Notes under the pieces: model-generated
The model's input: the letters and a program-made list of their open reading frames with translations, nothing else
Told to the model about the DNA's origin: nothing
The model's database searches: none
DNA from: Actinoplanes lutulentus
GTDB taxonomy: Bacteria > Actinomycetota > Actinomycetes > Mycobacteriales > Micromonosporaceae
Direction of reading: 5' to 3'
NCBI RefSeq assembly: GCF_003259845.1
Contig: NZ_QLMJ01000013.1
Span: 1 to 64,000, forward strand
Length of the DNA stretch: 64,000 nt
Position numbers and translations under genes: made by a program
In this document: piece by piece, positions 17,033 through 25,153 of the stretch
How the letters are laid out: the number at the start of each line of letters is the position of its first letter
Numbering within the stretch: the first letter of the stretch is position 1

Positions 17033-18289
17033 GTGACTGCTGCTCTGACGGCGCCGGAAGGTGTCGATACGCCGTGGCCCGGGATGCTGCCCGGTGCCGA
17101 CCCGCTCCCTGGTCAGCTTGATCGCTGGCTCGCCGCGCGGGGTTCAGAGCTGGTAACGATTCGCCGGCACATCCATGCTCACCCGGAGCCGTCACACTCC
17201 GAGTTCGAGACCGCCGCGCTGATCGCCCGTGAGCTGACCGTCGCCGGCCTCACCCCGCGGATGCTGCCCCGGGGCAACGGAGTCGTCTGCGACATCGGCG
17301 AGGGTGATCGGATCATCGCGTTCCGCGCCGACATCGACGCGCTGCCGCTGCAGGACCTCAAGGACGTGCCGTACCGCAGCACCGTGGACAACCTGGCGCA
17401 CGCCTGCGGTCACGACGTGCACACCACCGTGATGCTCGGCCTCGGCCTGGCCTTGGCGAAACTGCACGAGCAGGGCGAGCTGTCCGGCCGGGTGCGGCTG
17501 ATCTTCCAGCCGGCCGAGGAGGCGATGCCGTCCGGCGCCCCCGAGGCGATCGCGGCGGGTGCGCTCAAGGACGTCGCGGCCATCTTCGCGCTGCACTGCT
17601 ACCCCCAGCTGCCGGCCGGTCTCGTCGGTGTCCGCTCCGGGCCGTTCACCGCGGCCGCCGACGCGGTCTCGGTGAAGCTGACCGGCCCCGGCGGGCACAC
17701 CGCCCGCCCGCACCTGACCGCCGACCTGGTGCACGCGCTGGGCCGGGTCATCGTCGACGTGCCGGCTCTGCTGGCCCGCCGGATCGACCCGCGGGCCGGA
17801 CTCTCCCTGGTCTGGGGCGCGGTGCACGCCGGGCAGGCGTTCAACGCGATCCCGGGCGCCGGCGAGGTGCGCGGCACCGTCCGGGTGCTCAGCCGGGAGG
17901 CCTGGCGCGAGGCGCCGGAACTGGTCACCAAGCTGATCCACGACGTGGTCGCGGCGACCGGTGCCGACGTCGAGGTCAATTACCAGCGCGGTGTGCCGCC
18001 GGTGATCAACGACCGGATGGCGTCGGCGATCGTGGCCGGCGCCGCCGGTGCCGCGCTCGGCGCCGACCGGGTGGTCGAGGCCGAGCTCAGCATGGGCGGC
18101 GAGGACTTCTCGTTCTACCTGGAGCACGTGCCGGGCGCGATGATCCGGCTCGGCACCGCCGTCCCCGGCTCGGACGTGCGTCACGACCTGCACCAGGGCG
18201 ACTTCGACGTGGACGAGCGCAGCATCGGTTACGGAGTGCGGGTCATGACGCACACAGCCCTGGCGGCGCTCGCCTCCGGAGCCTTCTGA
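17033..18289 (+). CDS. M20 family amidohydrolase
   Basis: The 418-residue metallo-amidohydrolase belongs to the M20D group (hippurate hydrolase, N-acyl amino acid or auxin-conjugate type). Visible metal and catalytic motifs: IRRHIHAHPEPSHSE, FRADIDALPL, HACGHDVHTTVML, IFQPAEEAMPSGA, the dimerisation-domain GPGGHTARPH, and MGGEDFSFYLE. GTG at 17033 is preceded by GGAAG with 5 nt spacing. In M. tuberculosis, paralogues AmiA1/AmiB1 (Rv3305c-Rv3306c) lie between lpdA and pmmB; this gene occupies a similar place. The natural substrate is unknown. Confidence 0.93.
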   Translation: MTAALTAPEGVDTPWPGMLPGADPLPGQLDRWLAARGSELVTIRRHIHAHPEPSHSEFETAALIARELTVAGLTPRMLPRGNGVVCDIGEGDRIIAFRADIDALPLQDLKDVPYRSTVDNLAHACGHDVHTTVMLGLGLALAKLHEQGELSGRVRLIFQPAEEAMPSGAPEAIAAGALKDVAAIFALHCYPQLPAGLVGVRSGPFTAAADAVSVKLTGPGGHTARPHLTADLVHALGRVIVDVPALLARRIDPRAGLSLVWGAVHAGQAFNAIPGAGEVRGTVRVLSREAWREAPELVTKLIHDVVAATGADVEVNYQRGVPPVINDRMASAIVAGAAGAALGADRVVEAELSMGGEDFSFYLEHVPGAMIRLGTAVPGSDVRHDLHQGDFDVDERSIGYGVRVMTHTALAALASGAF

Positions 18290-18316
18290 GCCTTCTGAGG
18301 TCAGGGGGTCAGGGGG

Positions 18317-19243
18317 TCAGGGGGTTGCGGCCGGCGGTGCCTCGCGGCGGCGGTACCGCCGGACCAGGTAAACGACCACCGCTGCGGGGATGCCGAGCGC
18401 GATGAGCCACGGCAGCAACGCGCCGAGCACTGTCGCCAGGACGGCCAGAGACGCCTTCAGCGCGTCCCAGCCGCCGGCGAGGCCGGCCAGGAAGCCCGGC
18501 GTCTCGTCGTCCGGCTCGGCGCTGGTGGCGTCCGGGTCGAGCAGCACCACGGTGATCGTGGAGAGCGACGTCAGGTCGGCGAGCCGGCGCTTCTTCGCCT
18601 CCAGTGAGGCCAGGTCGGCTTCCCGGGTCGCCACCTCGCGTTCCAGCATCACCAGATCGTCGAGGGACTTGGCCTGGCCGAGCAGTTTCTTGCCGCTCTC
18701 CACCCGGGCCGTCTGCACCGAGATCCGGGCGTCCAGGTCGACGACCTGCTCGGTGACGTCCTCGGTGTTGATCCCGCGGGTCTCCTCGGTGCCCAGCTTG
18801 GCGAGCTGGTCGACCACCGAGCTGAACTTCGCGGCCGGGATCCGCAGGGTCAGGTTCGCGGTGTCCGCGCCGGTGCCGCTGTGCCGCTCGTCGCCGCCGA
18901 CGAAACCGCCGGACGCCGACGCGATGCCGGTGACCTGCGCGGCGGCCGTGGTGACGTTGTCGACGCGTACCGTGATCGAGCCGGTGTAGATGATCGAACG
19001 CTGGTCGACCCGCAGGTCGGGCGACTCCGCGGTGGTGTTCGAGCCCTCGTTCGCCTTGCCGGCGCTGTCCGCTTCGCCGCCGCCCGCGCGGTCGGCCGCC
19101 GGGGCTTCCTGATCCGCTCCGCCCATGGCCGGCTCGGCCTGCGACGCGACCCCTGAGTCGCTGCTGTCCGCTCCGCACCCGGCGAGCAACGCCCCCGCGA
19201 GCAACGCCGCGGCGATCAGTTTGGTGGCACCCCGTTTATGCAT
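18317..19243 (-). CDS. DUF4349 lipoprotein with coiled coil
   Basis: The 308-residue protein starts with a lipoprotein signal ending in LLAGC, so it should be lipid-anchored outside the membrane. A disordered Gly/Ala/Asp-rich stretch follows. The DUF4349 core comes next (SIIYTGSITVRV, SASGGFVGGDER, ANLTLRIPAAKFSSVVDQL), then a coiled coil (about 180-245) and a C-terminal transmembrane helix with a basic tail (YLVRRYRRRE). ATG at 19243 has GGAG 6 nt upstream; the longer frame to 19291 lacks support. Function is unknown. The fold recalls wall or membrane scaffold proteins, which is inference. Confidence 0.88.
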   Translation of the reverse strand: MHKRGATKLIAAALLAGALLAGCGADSSDSGVASQAEPAMGGADQEAPAADRAGGGEADSAGKANEGSNTTAESPDLRVDQRSIIYTGSITVRVDNVTTAAAQVTGIASASGGFVGGDERHSGTGADTANLTLRIPAAKFSSVVDQLAKLGTEETRGINTEDVTEQVVDLDARISVQTARVESGKKLLGQAKSLDDLVMLEREVATREADLASLEAKKRRLADLTSLSTITVVLLDPDATSAEPDDETPGFLAGLAGGWDALKASLAVLATVLGALLPWLIALGIPAAVVVYLVRRYRRREAPPAATP

Positions 19244-19333
19244 CGTCACTCCGATCCGCTCATGCTTGAGGAGTTGGGACGTACGCCACACGGCGATCGG
19301 TTCCGGCAGACTGCTTGTTGACCGGTCACGATT

Positions 19334-19422
19334 GAACTTTTTTCAACGTGGCGAGGGCCGAAGTGGCTGGCGCCGGGTTACGGCCAGATACCTTCGGCCT
19401 GATGTCAGGTTGAAAAAGGTTC
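19334..19422. repeat. Nested inverted-repeat element upstream of the metallo-hydrolase gene
   Basis: Three nested inverted repeats share one centre. The outer arms are GAACTTTTTTCAAC (19334-19347) and GTTGAAAAAGGTTC (19409-19422), with one mismatch. The middle arms are GGCCGAAG (19356-19363) and CTTCGGCC (19392-19399). The inner arms are CTGGC (19367-19371) and GCCAG (19383-19387). Each outer arm is also a dyad of the form TTGAA-N5-TTCA. The element ends 21 nt before the start codon at 19444, so it would lie in the 5' leader or act as paired operator sites. Confidence 0.75.
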
Positions 19423-19443
19423 ACCGAGCAGCGGAGGGGTCCC

Positions 19444-20079
19444 GTGCGCGTCACGAAGTTCACGCATTCATGTCTGCGACTCGAGGGCGCGGGAGTTCTC
19501 GTGGTGGATCCCGGCGTTTTCTCCGAAGAGTCCGCATTGGACGGCGCGGACGCCGTGCTCATCACCCACGAGCACTTCGACCACCTGGACGTCGACGCGG
19601 TGACCGCGGCGGTGTCCCGGCGGCCGGACCTGCGGATCTTCGCGCACGAGGCGGTGCTGCCTCTGCTCGACAGCGTGGCCGCCTCGACGACCGCGGTGGC
19701 GTCCGGCGAGGAGTTCGAGGCCGCCGGTTTCCGGGTCCGTGCGTACGGCGGACAGCACGCCATCATTCACCCGTACGTGCCTGTCTTCGCGAACCTGGGC
19801 TTCCTGATCGACGACGGCGCCGCCAACGTCTACCACCCGGGCGACTCGTTCACGCTGCCCGACGGGGTGGAGGTGGAGACCCTTTTCGCGCCGATGAACG
19901 CGCCCTGGGCCACCATCGCCGAGTCGCTGGAGTTCATCCGGTCGGCGCGGCCGGGCCGGGCCTTCGCGTTGCACGACGGCCTGCTCAACGAGCGTGGCGC
20001 GACCGTTTACGGCCACCACCTGGAGAACTTCTCCGATACCAAGTTCCAGCGGGTGGCGCCCGGAACCGTGCTCGACTGA
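19444..20079 (+). CDS. Metallo-beta-lactamase-fold hydrolase (UlaG-like)
   Basis: The 211-residue protein carries the MBL zinc motif THEHFDHLD with further ligands in GGQHAIIHP and YHPGDS. It begins with VTKFTHSCLRLEG, typical of the small UlaG/YycJ-like group rather than lactamases. It lacks a signal peptide, so it is cytosolic. GTG at 19444 has GGAGGGG with good spacing. Substrate is unknown. The nested inverted repeat just upstream is its likely control element. The next gene starts 2 bp after its stop, which suggests co-transcription. Confidence 0.88.
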   Translation: MRVTKFTHSCLRLEGAGVLVVDPGVFSEESALDGADAVLITHEHFDHLDVDAVTAAVSRRPDLRIFAHEAVLPLLDSVAASTTAVASGEEFEAAGFRVRAYGGQHAIIHPYVPVFANLGFLIDDGAANVYHPGDSFTLPDGVEVETLFAPMNAPWATIAESLEFIRSARPGRAFALHDGLLNERGATVYGHHLENFSDTKFQRVAPGTVLD

Positions 20080-20080
20080 C

Positions 20081-21010
20081 GTGGTCACCGGCACCGATGC
20101 CACGGTCCGGCGTCTCTACGAGGAGCCGCCGGACGGCTTCGTCGCGGCCCGGGCCGCCGCGATCGAAGAGGCCCGCAGGTCCGGCGACCGGGACGCGGCC
20201 AAACGTCTCGCCGCGCTGAAGAAACCGACAGTGGCGGCCTGGGTGGTCAACCTGCTCGCCCTGCACCGCCCCGACCTCATCGACGAGCTGGTCGAGCTCT
20301 CCGCCGCCCTGCGCAGCGCCCAGCGCGACCTGCACGGCGACCAGCTGCGTGAGTTGTCCAACCAGCGCCGCCAGTTCGTGTCCGCGCTGGTCGCGGCGGC
20401 CCGCAAACTGGCCGTCAAGGCCGGTGCCACCACCACCAAACTGCCGCTCGCCGAGGTGGAGGCGACGCTCACCGCCGCCCTCGCCGAGCCGGAGATCGCC
20501 GAGCAGGTGCGCACCGGACGGCTGATCCGGGCCGCGACCTACGCCGGTTTCGGCGAGGTGCCGCGCCCCCGCCTGCGCCTAGTCACCGACGAGCCTGCCG
20601 GCTCGCCGTCCGAGCCTGCCGCGACCTCGGAGCCCATCTCGCCCTTCGATCCGGAGCCCGAGGGTACGGAACCAGCCCGCCTCTCCGCCCGTGAGCGTGC
20701 CGCCGCCGATCAGCGCAAACGCGAGCAGGAGCGGCGACGCCGGGAACTCGATCGGGAACTGACCGCGGCGATGGCGGCCGAGCACCGTGCCGACGCCCAG
20801 CTGGAGCGGGCCGAGGCGGCCGAACGCGACGCCGGCCACCTGGTCGAGGATCTGGACGCCGAACTGGCCGAGCTGGAACGGCGGCGCACCGAGGCGGTGG
20901 CCGACGTGGCACGGCGCAAGCTGGCCCGGCGTACCGCTGAGCGCGAGGCAGCGGCGGCCCGGCGGCAGGTCGGTGACGTCCAAGCGGCGCTGGACGACCT
21001 GGAATCCTGA
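20081..21010 (+). CDS. Coiled-coil protein of unknown function
   Basis: The 309-residue protein starts at GTG 20081, directly after the stop of the metallo-hydrolase gene (TGACGTG). Residues 1-160 are helical with a conserved-looking core (RDAAKRLAALKKPTVAAWVVNLLA, LRELSNQRRQFVSALV). A Pro/Glu-rich hinge covers 165-210, and 210-309 form a long charged coiled coil (AAADQRKREQERRRRELDRE onwards). I recall similar actinobacterial hypotheticals but no assigned role. The long Arg/Glu-rich helix suggests oligomerisation or nucleic-acid contact, which is inference. Confidence 0.8.
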   Translation: MVTGTDATVRRLYEEPPDGFVAARAAAIEEARRSGDRDAAKRLAALKKPTVAAWVVNLLALHRPDLIDELVELSAALRSAQRDLHGDQLRELSNQRRQFVSALVAAARKLAVKAGATTTKLPLAEVEATLTAALAEPEIAEQVRTGRLIRAATYAGFGEVPRPRLRLVTDEPAGSPSEPAATSEPISPFDPEPEGTEPARLSARERAAADQRKREQERRRRELDRELTAAMAAEHRADAQLERAEAAERDAGHLVEDLDAELAELERRRTEAVADVARRKLARRTAEREAAAARRQVGDVQAALDDLES

Positions 21011-21068
21011 GGCTGAGATCGGCAGGGAGCGTTTTCTTTAACCGGTCAGGGAGTGCAGAATCGGGCAG

Positions 21069-21806
21069 GTGACCCCCGAACAGGCCGCCGCCAACGCCAA
21101 GGCGGGACTCGCCGCCATAGTCGGAGCCTTCGCGGAATCACCGCAGACGTTGCGCCGGGCCCGGCTGCTGGGGCTCTCCGGCTGGGCCTACCACGTGTCG
21201 GCCCGGGCCGGTGCGCTCGGCGACGTCCGGCCGGAGACGGTGGCCGCCGCGCTCGCCTTCATCGCCCCCGAGGCGGTCACCGACGGCTGGGAGGCGACAG
21301 CGAAAACGTCCGCCCCGGTCGAGGTCGCCACCTGGCACCTGCACGAGCTCTGCGCCTGGGGTGCCGAGCAGCTCGGCGCCTTCCCCCGGCTGACCCGGCT
21401 GCTGGAGCTGGCCGGCCGGGTGGTCGACGCGATCGACGCCGCGGGCCTGACCCTCTTCGCGGCCTGGCGGGCCATGCCGGTGCCGGACCCGGCACCGGGT
21501 GCCCGCGCGGCCGTCCTGCTGCACCTGCTGCACGAGCACCGGCAGGGTGTGCACGTCATCGCGGTCCGGGCCAGCGGGCTCACCCCGCTCGAAGCGATCA
21601 TCGCGGGCCCGGACGGCGAGACCGGAGCGGTGGCGTTCGGCTGGCAGCCGCCGTACCCGCACGCCGGCCCCCTGGTCCGCCGCCTGATGTGGGCCGAGGC
21701 GGTGGCCAACTCCCTGGCCGGTCAGGCGTACGCGAGCCTGGACCGCGGTGAACGCCTCGAATTCGCCGGCCTTCTGGAATCCCTGAGCCACCGCCTGACC
21801 CGCTGA
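21069..21806 (+). CDS. SCO6745-like helical protein
   Basis: The 245-residue all-helical protein follows the pattern of the SCO6745 family: a start like LRRARLLGLSGWAYHVSARAG, AFIAPEAVTDGW, LTLFAAWRAMPVPDPA, LLHLLHEHRQGVHVIAV and a Trp-rich segment near 200. In that family the segment H-EHR-G-HV is conserved; it is sometimes annotated as HTH-like, but no activity is established that I know of. GTG at 21069 lies 7 nt behind CAGAAT and has no clear Shine-Dalgarno sequence. Confidence 0.7.
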   Translation: MTPEQAAANAKAGLAAIVGAFAESPQTLRRARLLGLSGWAYHVSARAGALGDVRPETVAAALAFIAPEAVTDGWEATAKTSAPVEVATWHLHELCAWGAEQLGAFPRLTRLLELAGRVVDAIDAAGLTLFAAWRAMPVPDPAPGARAAVLLHLLHEHRQGVHVIAVRASGLTPLEAIIAGPDGETGAVAFGWQPPYPHAGPLVRRLMWAEAVANSLAGQAYASLDRGERLEFAGLLESLSHRLTR

Positions 21807-21861
21807 CCCATAAATGGCGTAAACCTGACGCTTGCGCCCACAAGCACACACCGATGCCTTG

Positions 21862-21867
21862 TAGGCT
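21862..21867 (+). promoter_or_regulatory. -10 hexamer of maf (leaderless)
   Basis: TAGGCT ends 8 nt before the GTG start of maf, and no ribosome-binding site follows it. Confidence 0.5.
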
Positions 21868-21875
21868 CCCTTTCC

Positions 21876-22490
21876 GTGCAGACCGACATCACGTACCGCC
21901 TGATCCTCGCCTCGGCCAGCCCGGCCCGCCGCGCCCTTCTGACCGGCGCCGGCATCGACGCCGAGGTCATCGTGAGTGGCGTGGACGAGAGCGTTGTCGA
22001 TGCTGAGGACGCGTCCACGCTCTGTCTCGCCCTCGCCCGGATGAAGGCACGCACCGTGGCCGCCGACCTCCCGGCCGACCCGGGTGCGCTGGTGCTCGGC
22101 TGCGACTCGGTGCTGGCGTTCGGCAGCGAGATCTTCGGCAAGCCGTCGAGCCCCGAGGAAGCGATGAAGCGCTGGTCCGCGATGCGCGGCAAGTCCGGCG
22201 TGCTGCACACCGGCCACCACCTGACCGGCCTGGTCAGCGGCCTTCAGGCGGAGGCGGTCGGCACCACCACGGTGCACTTCGCCGACGTCAGCGACGCGGA
22301 GATCGAGGCGTACGTGGCCTCCGGCGAACCGCTCCAGGTGGCCGGCGGTTTCACCCTGGACGGCCGGGGTGGCGCGTTCGTCGAGCGGATCGAGGGCGAC
22401 CCGGGCAACGTGATCGGCCTTTCGCTGCCGTTGCTGCGCACGCTTCTCGGCGAGATGGGCGTACCGATCACCAGCCTGTGGCGAAACTGA
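21876..22490 (+). CDS. maf: Maf-type nucleotide pyrophosphatase
   Basis: The 204-residue protein begins with the Maf signature LILASASPARRALLTGAGI. It contains the VSGVDES loop, VLGCDSVLAFG, the K-P-x-S motif in FGKPSSPEEA, and GGFTLDGRGGAFVERIEGD. Maf proteins hydrolyse non-canonical or modified nucleoside triphosphates to monophosphates. In actinobacteria the gene typically sits between accE and the accA-type gene, as in M. tuberculosis (Rv3282). Here it still directly precedes the acyl-CoA carboxylase alpha gene. Confidence 0.93.
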   Translation: MQTDITYRLILASASPARRALLTGAGIDAEVIVSGVDESVVDAEDASTLCLALARMKARTVAADLPADPGALVLGCDSVLAFGSEIFGKPSSPEEAMKRWSAMRGKSGVLHTGHHLTGLVSGLQAEAVGTTTVHFADVSDAEIEAYVASGEPLQVAGGFTLDGRGGAFVERIEGDPGNVIGLSLPLLRTLLGEMGVPITSLWRN

Positions 22491-22545
22491 ATCTCCGGGA
22501 AGTAAATTCGGATTCGCATCGAGGCCAAAAGAGCGGAACGACCGT

Positions 22546-22551
22546 TAGGCT
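22546..22551 (+). promoter_or_regulatory. -10 hexamer of the acyl-CoA carboxylase alpha gene (leaderless)
   Basis: TAGGCT ends 6 nt before the GTG start at 22558, and there is no Shine-Dalgarno sequence. The hexamer is the same as that before maf and birA. Confidence 0.5.
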
Positions 22552-22557
22552 CTTCCC

Positions 22558-24312
22558 GTGCGGAAGATATTGATCGCCAACCGTGGCGAGATCGCCCTCC
22601 GGGTGATCCGGGCCTGCAAGGACGCCGGCCTCTCGAGCGTCGCCGTCTACGCCGACAGCGACCGGGACGCGCTGCACGCGCGCGCGGCCGACGAGGCCTA
22701 CGCGCTGGACGGTGAGACCGCCGCCGACACCTACCTGCGCATCGACAAACTGCTGGACGTGGCGGTGCGCAGCGGCGCCGACGCGGTGCACCCGGGTTAC
22801 GGCTTCCTGTCGGAGAACGCCGAGTTCGCGGAAGCCGTCCTGGAAAACGGCCTCACCTGGATCGGCCCGAGCCCTCAGTCGATCCGCGATCTGGGTGACA
22901 AGGTCACCGCACGGCACATCGCGCAGCGCGCCGGTGCACCCCTGGTGCCCGGTACGGCGAACCCGGTGGCCGACGCCTCGGAGATCGTCGCGTTCGCCGA
23001 GCAGCACGGCCTCCCGGTGGCGATCAAGGCGGCGTTCGGTGGTGGCGGCCGTGGTCTGAAAGTGGCTCGCACCATCGAGGAGATCCCGGCGCTGTTCGAG
23101 AGCGCGACCCGCGAGGCGGTGGCCGCGTTCGGTCGCGGCGAGTGCTTCGTCGAGCGTTACCTGGACCGTCCCCGGCACGTCGAGGCGCAGGTCATCGCGG
23201 ACACCCACGGCAACGTCGTGGTGGTCGGCACCCGTGACTGCTCGCTGCAGCGGCGGCATCAGAAACTGGTCGAGGAGGCGCCCGCGCCGTTCCTCACCGA
23301 CGAGCAGCGCACCAAGATCCACGAGAGCGCGAAAGCGATCTGCCGCGAGGCCGGCTACTACGGCGCCGGCACTGTGGAATACCTGGTCGGCCAGGACGGG
23401 ACGATCTCGTTCCTGGAGGTGAACACGCGCCTGCAGGTGGAGCACCCGGTCAGCGAGGAGACCACCGGCATCGACCTGGTGCGCGAGCAGTTCCGGATCG
23501 CCTCGGGCGCGCCGCTGGCGATCACCGAGGACCCGGTTCCGCGCGGCCACTCGATCGAGTTCCGGATCAACGGTGAGGACGCCGGTCGCGGCTTCCTGCC
23601 GGCTCCCGGCACGGTCACCGCGCTGACCTGGCCGTTCGGCCCCGGCGTCCGGGTTGATTCGGGAGTCGAGACGGGCAGCGTGATCGGCGGCAACTTCGAC
23701 TCGATGCTCGCGAAAATCATCGTGACCGGCGCGACCCGGCCCGAGGCGCTGGAGCGTGCCCGCCGGGTGCTGGACGAGACGATCATCGAGGGCATCGCCA
23801 CGGTGCTGCCCTTCCACCGCGCGGTGATCCGCGACGAGGCGTTCACCGGCGACCCGTTCACGGTGCACACCCGCTGGATCGAGACCGAGTGGGACAACAC
23901 GGTGCCTGCCTTCGCGGCACCGGCCGCGGCCTCTGCCGAGGCCGCGGAACGCGAGACCGTCGTGGTCGAGGTGGGTGGAAAGCGCATCGAGGTGCGTCTT
24001 CCCAAAACCTTCTTCGGTACGGGTGGGAGCACCCCGAAACGAAGCTCTGCTCGTCCGCGGGGCGCTCAGGGCGCGACGTCCGCCGTCACCAGCGGCGGTC
24101 TCACCGCTCCGATGCAGGGCACCATCGTCAAGGTCGCCGTGCAGGACGGTGACCAGGTGGCCGAGGGCGACACGATCGTGGTGATCGAGGCGATGAAAAT
24201 GGAGCAGCCGCTCACCGCACACCGCGCCGGCACCGTGGCGGGCCTCGCGCTGGAGGTCGGCGCCACGATCACCGCGGGCACGCTGATCTGCGAGATCAAC
24301 GCAGCCGGGTGA
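22558..24312 (+). CDS. Acetyl/propionyl-CoA carboxylase alpha chain (biotin carboxylase plus biotin carboxyl carrier)
   Basis: The 584-residue protein corresponds to AccA3 (Rv3285) of M. tuberculosis. The biotin carboxylase part covers 1-450: ILIANRGEIALRVIRA, HPGYGFLSENAEFA, the ATP-grasp glycine loop AFGGGGRGLKVA, RDCSLQRRHQKLVEEAPAP, EVNTRLQVEHPV, ENG-equivalent RINGEDAGRGFLP. The C-terminal biotinyl domain carries the biotin lysine in EAMKMEQPL (about 545). It carboxylates biotin with bicarbonate and ATP and hands it to a carboxyltransferase beta subunit, plausibly the accD at 36.8 kb. The biotin ligase gene is at 39.6 kb. Its last 17 bp overlap the convergent transglutaminase gene. The product feeds fatty-acid or methylmalonyl-CoA synthesis. 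Confidence 0.95.
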   Translation: MRKILIANRGEIALRVIRACKDAGLSSVAVYADSDRDALHARAADEAYALDGETAADTYLRIDKLLDVAVRSGADAVHPGYGFLSENAEFAEAVLENGLTWIGPSPQSIRDLGDKVTARHIAQRAGAPLVPGTANPVADASEIVAFAEQHGLPVAIKAAFGGGGRGLKVARTIEEIPALFESATREAVAAFGRGECFVERYLDRPRHVEAQVIADTHGNVVVVGTRDCSLQRRHQKLVEEAPAPFLTDEQRTKIHESAKAICREAGYYGAGTVEYLVGQDGTISFLEVNTRLQVEHPVSEETTGIDLVREQFRIASGAPLAITEDPVPRGHSIEFRINGEDAGRGFLPAPGTVTALTWPFGPGVRVDSGVETGSVIGGNFDSMLAKIIVTGATRPEALERARRVLDETIIEGIATVLPFHRAVIRDEAFTGDPFTVHTRWIETEWDNTVPAFAAPAAASAEAAERETVVVEVGGKRIEVRLPKTFFGTGGSTPKRSSARPRGAQGATSAVTSGGLTAPMQGTIVKVAVQDGDQVAEGDTIVVIEAMKMEQPLTAHRAGTVAGLALEVGATITAGTLICEINAAG

Positions 24313-25153
24313 TCGTCACCTCGACTCCTTGCCCGGTGCTCTTCGGACCGGAGTAGATCCCTTTCAGGGGCGGCACGTCGGCGTACTCCCGGCCTCGGCC
24401 GACGCTGACGTGCCGTTCGCCGATCGGGATCCCGTTGGTCGGGTCGAACGAGGTCCAGCGCCCGGCCCACCACTCGACCCAGGCGTGGCTCTGCCCGACG
24501 ACGCTCTCGCCGATGGTCGCGCCGGGTTTCGGGTGCAGGTAACCGGAGACGTACCGGGCCGGCAGGCCCATCTCCCGCAGCATCCCCACCGCGAGGTGGC
24601 TGATGTCCTGACAGACACCCTTGCGCTGGGCCCAGGCGTGCAGGGCGTCGCTCTGCACCCCGGTCGACCCGGGCACGTACGCCACCTCGGCCCGCACGAA
24701 CTCACAGACCGCCATGGCCGCCTCCTGCGGTGTGCCGTGGGTACCCCGTAGGTCCGCCACGATCGACCGCAGCTCGTCGTCGACACCGGTACGCCGGGTC
24801 GGCAGCCGCATCTCGTACCAGCGGTCGACGTGCTGTTCCAGGTCGGTCCAGCTCGCGCCCTCGCCGGGCGGTACCAGGTCGCCGGGCGGCAGGGTCTCGA
24901 CCGTGGAGGACGCCGTCACGGTCAGTTGCTCGTGCGGCGCGTGCACGTCGAACGCCGTGACGACGGTGCCCCAGTAGTCCTCGTACTTGTAGGTGCGCGC
25001 CGGCGGCCAGACCTCGACCTTGGCGTCCAGCACCGCCTGCCGCGCCTCGTTGCGGGGCCACATCCGGGCCTCGTTGTACGACGACGACACCGGTCCCGCG
25101 TACTCGAAGCCGCTCTTGTGCTGGACCTTGAGCCGCCAGCTGTCCACGCTCAT
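24296..25153 (-). CDS. Transglutaminase-like cysteine protease family protein
   Basis: The 285-residue protein has an N-terminal beta domain (residues 1-110; bacterial transglutaminase-like N-terminal type, beginning VDSWRLKVQHKSGFEYAGPV) and a papain-like core. The triad is visible as Cys in KGVCQDISHLAVGMLR, His in GQSHAWVEWW and Asp in SFDPTNG. No signal peptide is visible, so it acts in the cytosol. ATG at 25153 overlaps the alpha-E stop as ATGA; the upstream extension to 25507 is spurious. It is the third gene of an ATP-grasp, alpha-E, transglutaminase operon, in which a peptidase or amide-bond-exchange role is predicted. Confidence 0.92.
   Translation of the reverse strand: MSVDSWRLKVQHKSGFEYAGPVSSSYNEARMWPRNEARQAVLDAKVEVWPPARTYKYEDYWGTVVTAFDVHAPHEQLTVTASSTVETLPPGDLVPPGEGASWTDLEQHVDRWYEMRLPTRRTGVDDELRSIVADLRGTHGTPQEAAMAVCEFVRAEVAYVPGSTGVQSDALHAWAQRKGVCQDISHLAVGMLREMGLPARYVSGYLHPKPGATIGESVVGQSHAWVEWWAGRWTSFDPTNGIPIGERHVSVGRGREYADVPPLKGIYSGPKSTGQGVEVTITRLR

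Noticed and set aside
22468..24222. 584-codon minus-strand frame opposite the carboxylase alpha gene
   Set aside because: Same length as the real gene by coincidence of codon bias; it has no recognisable domain.
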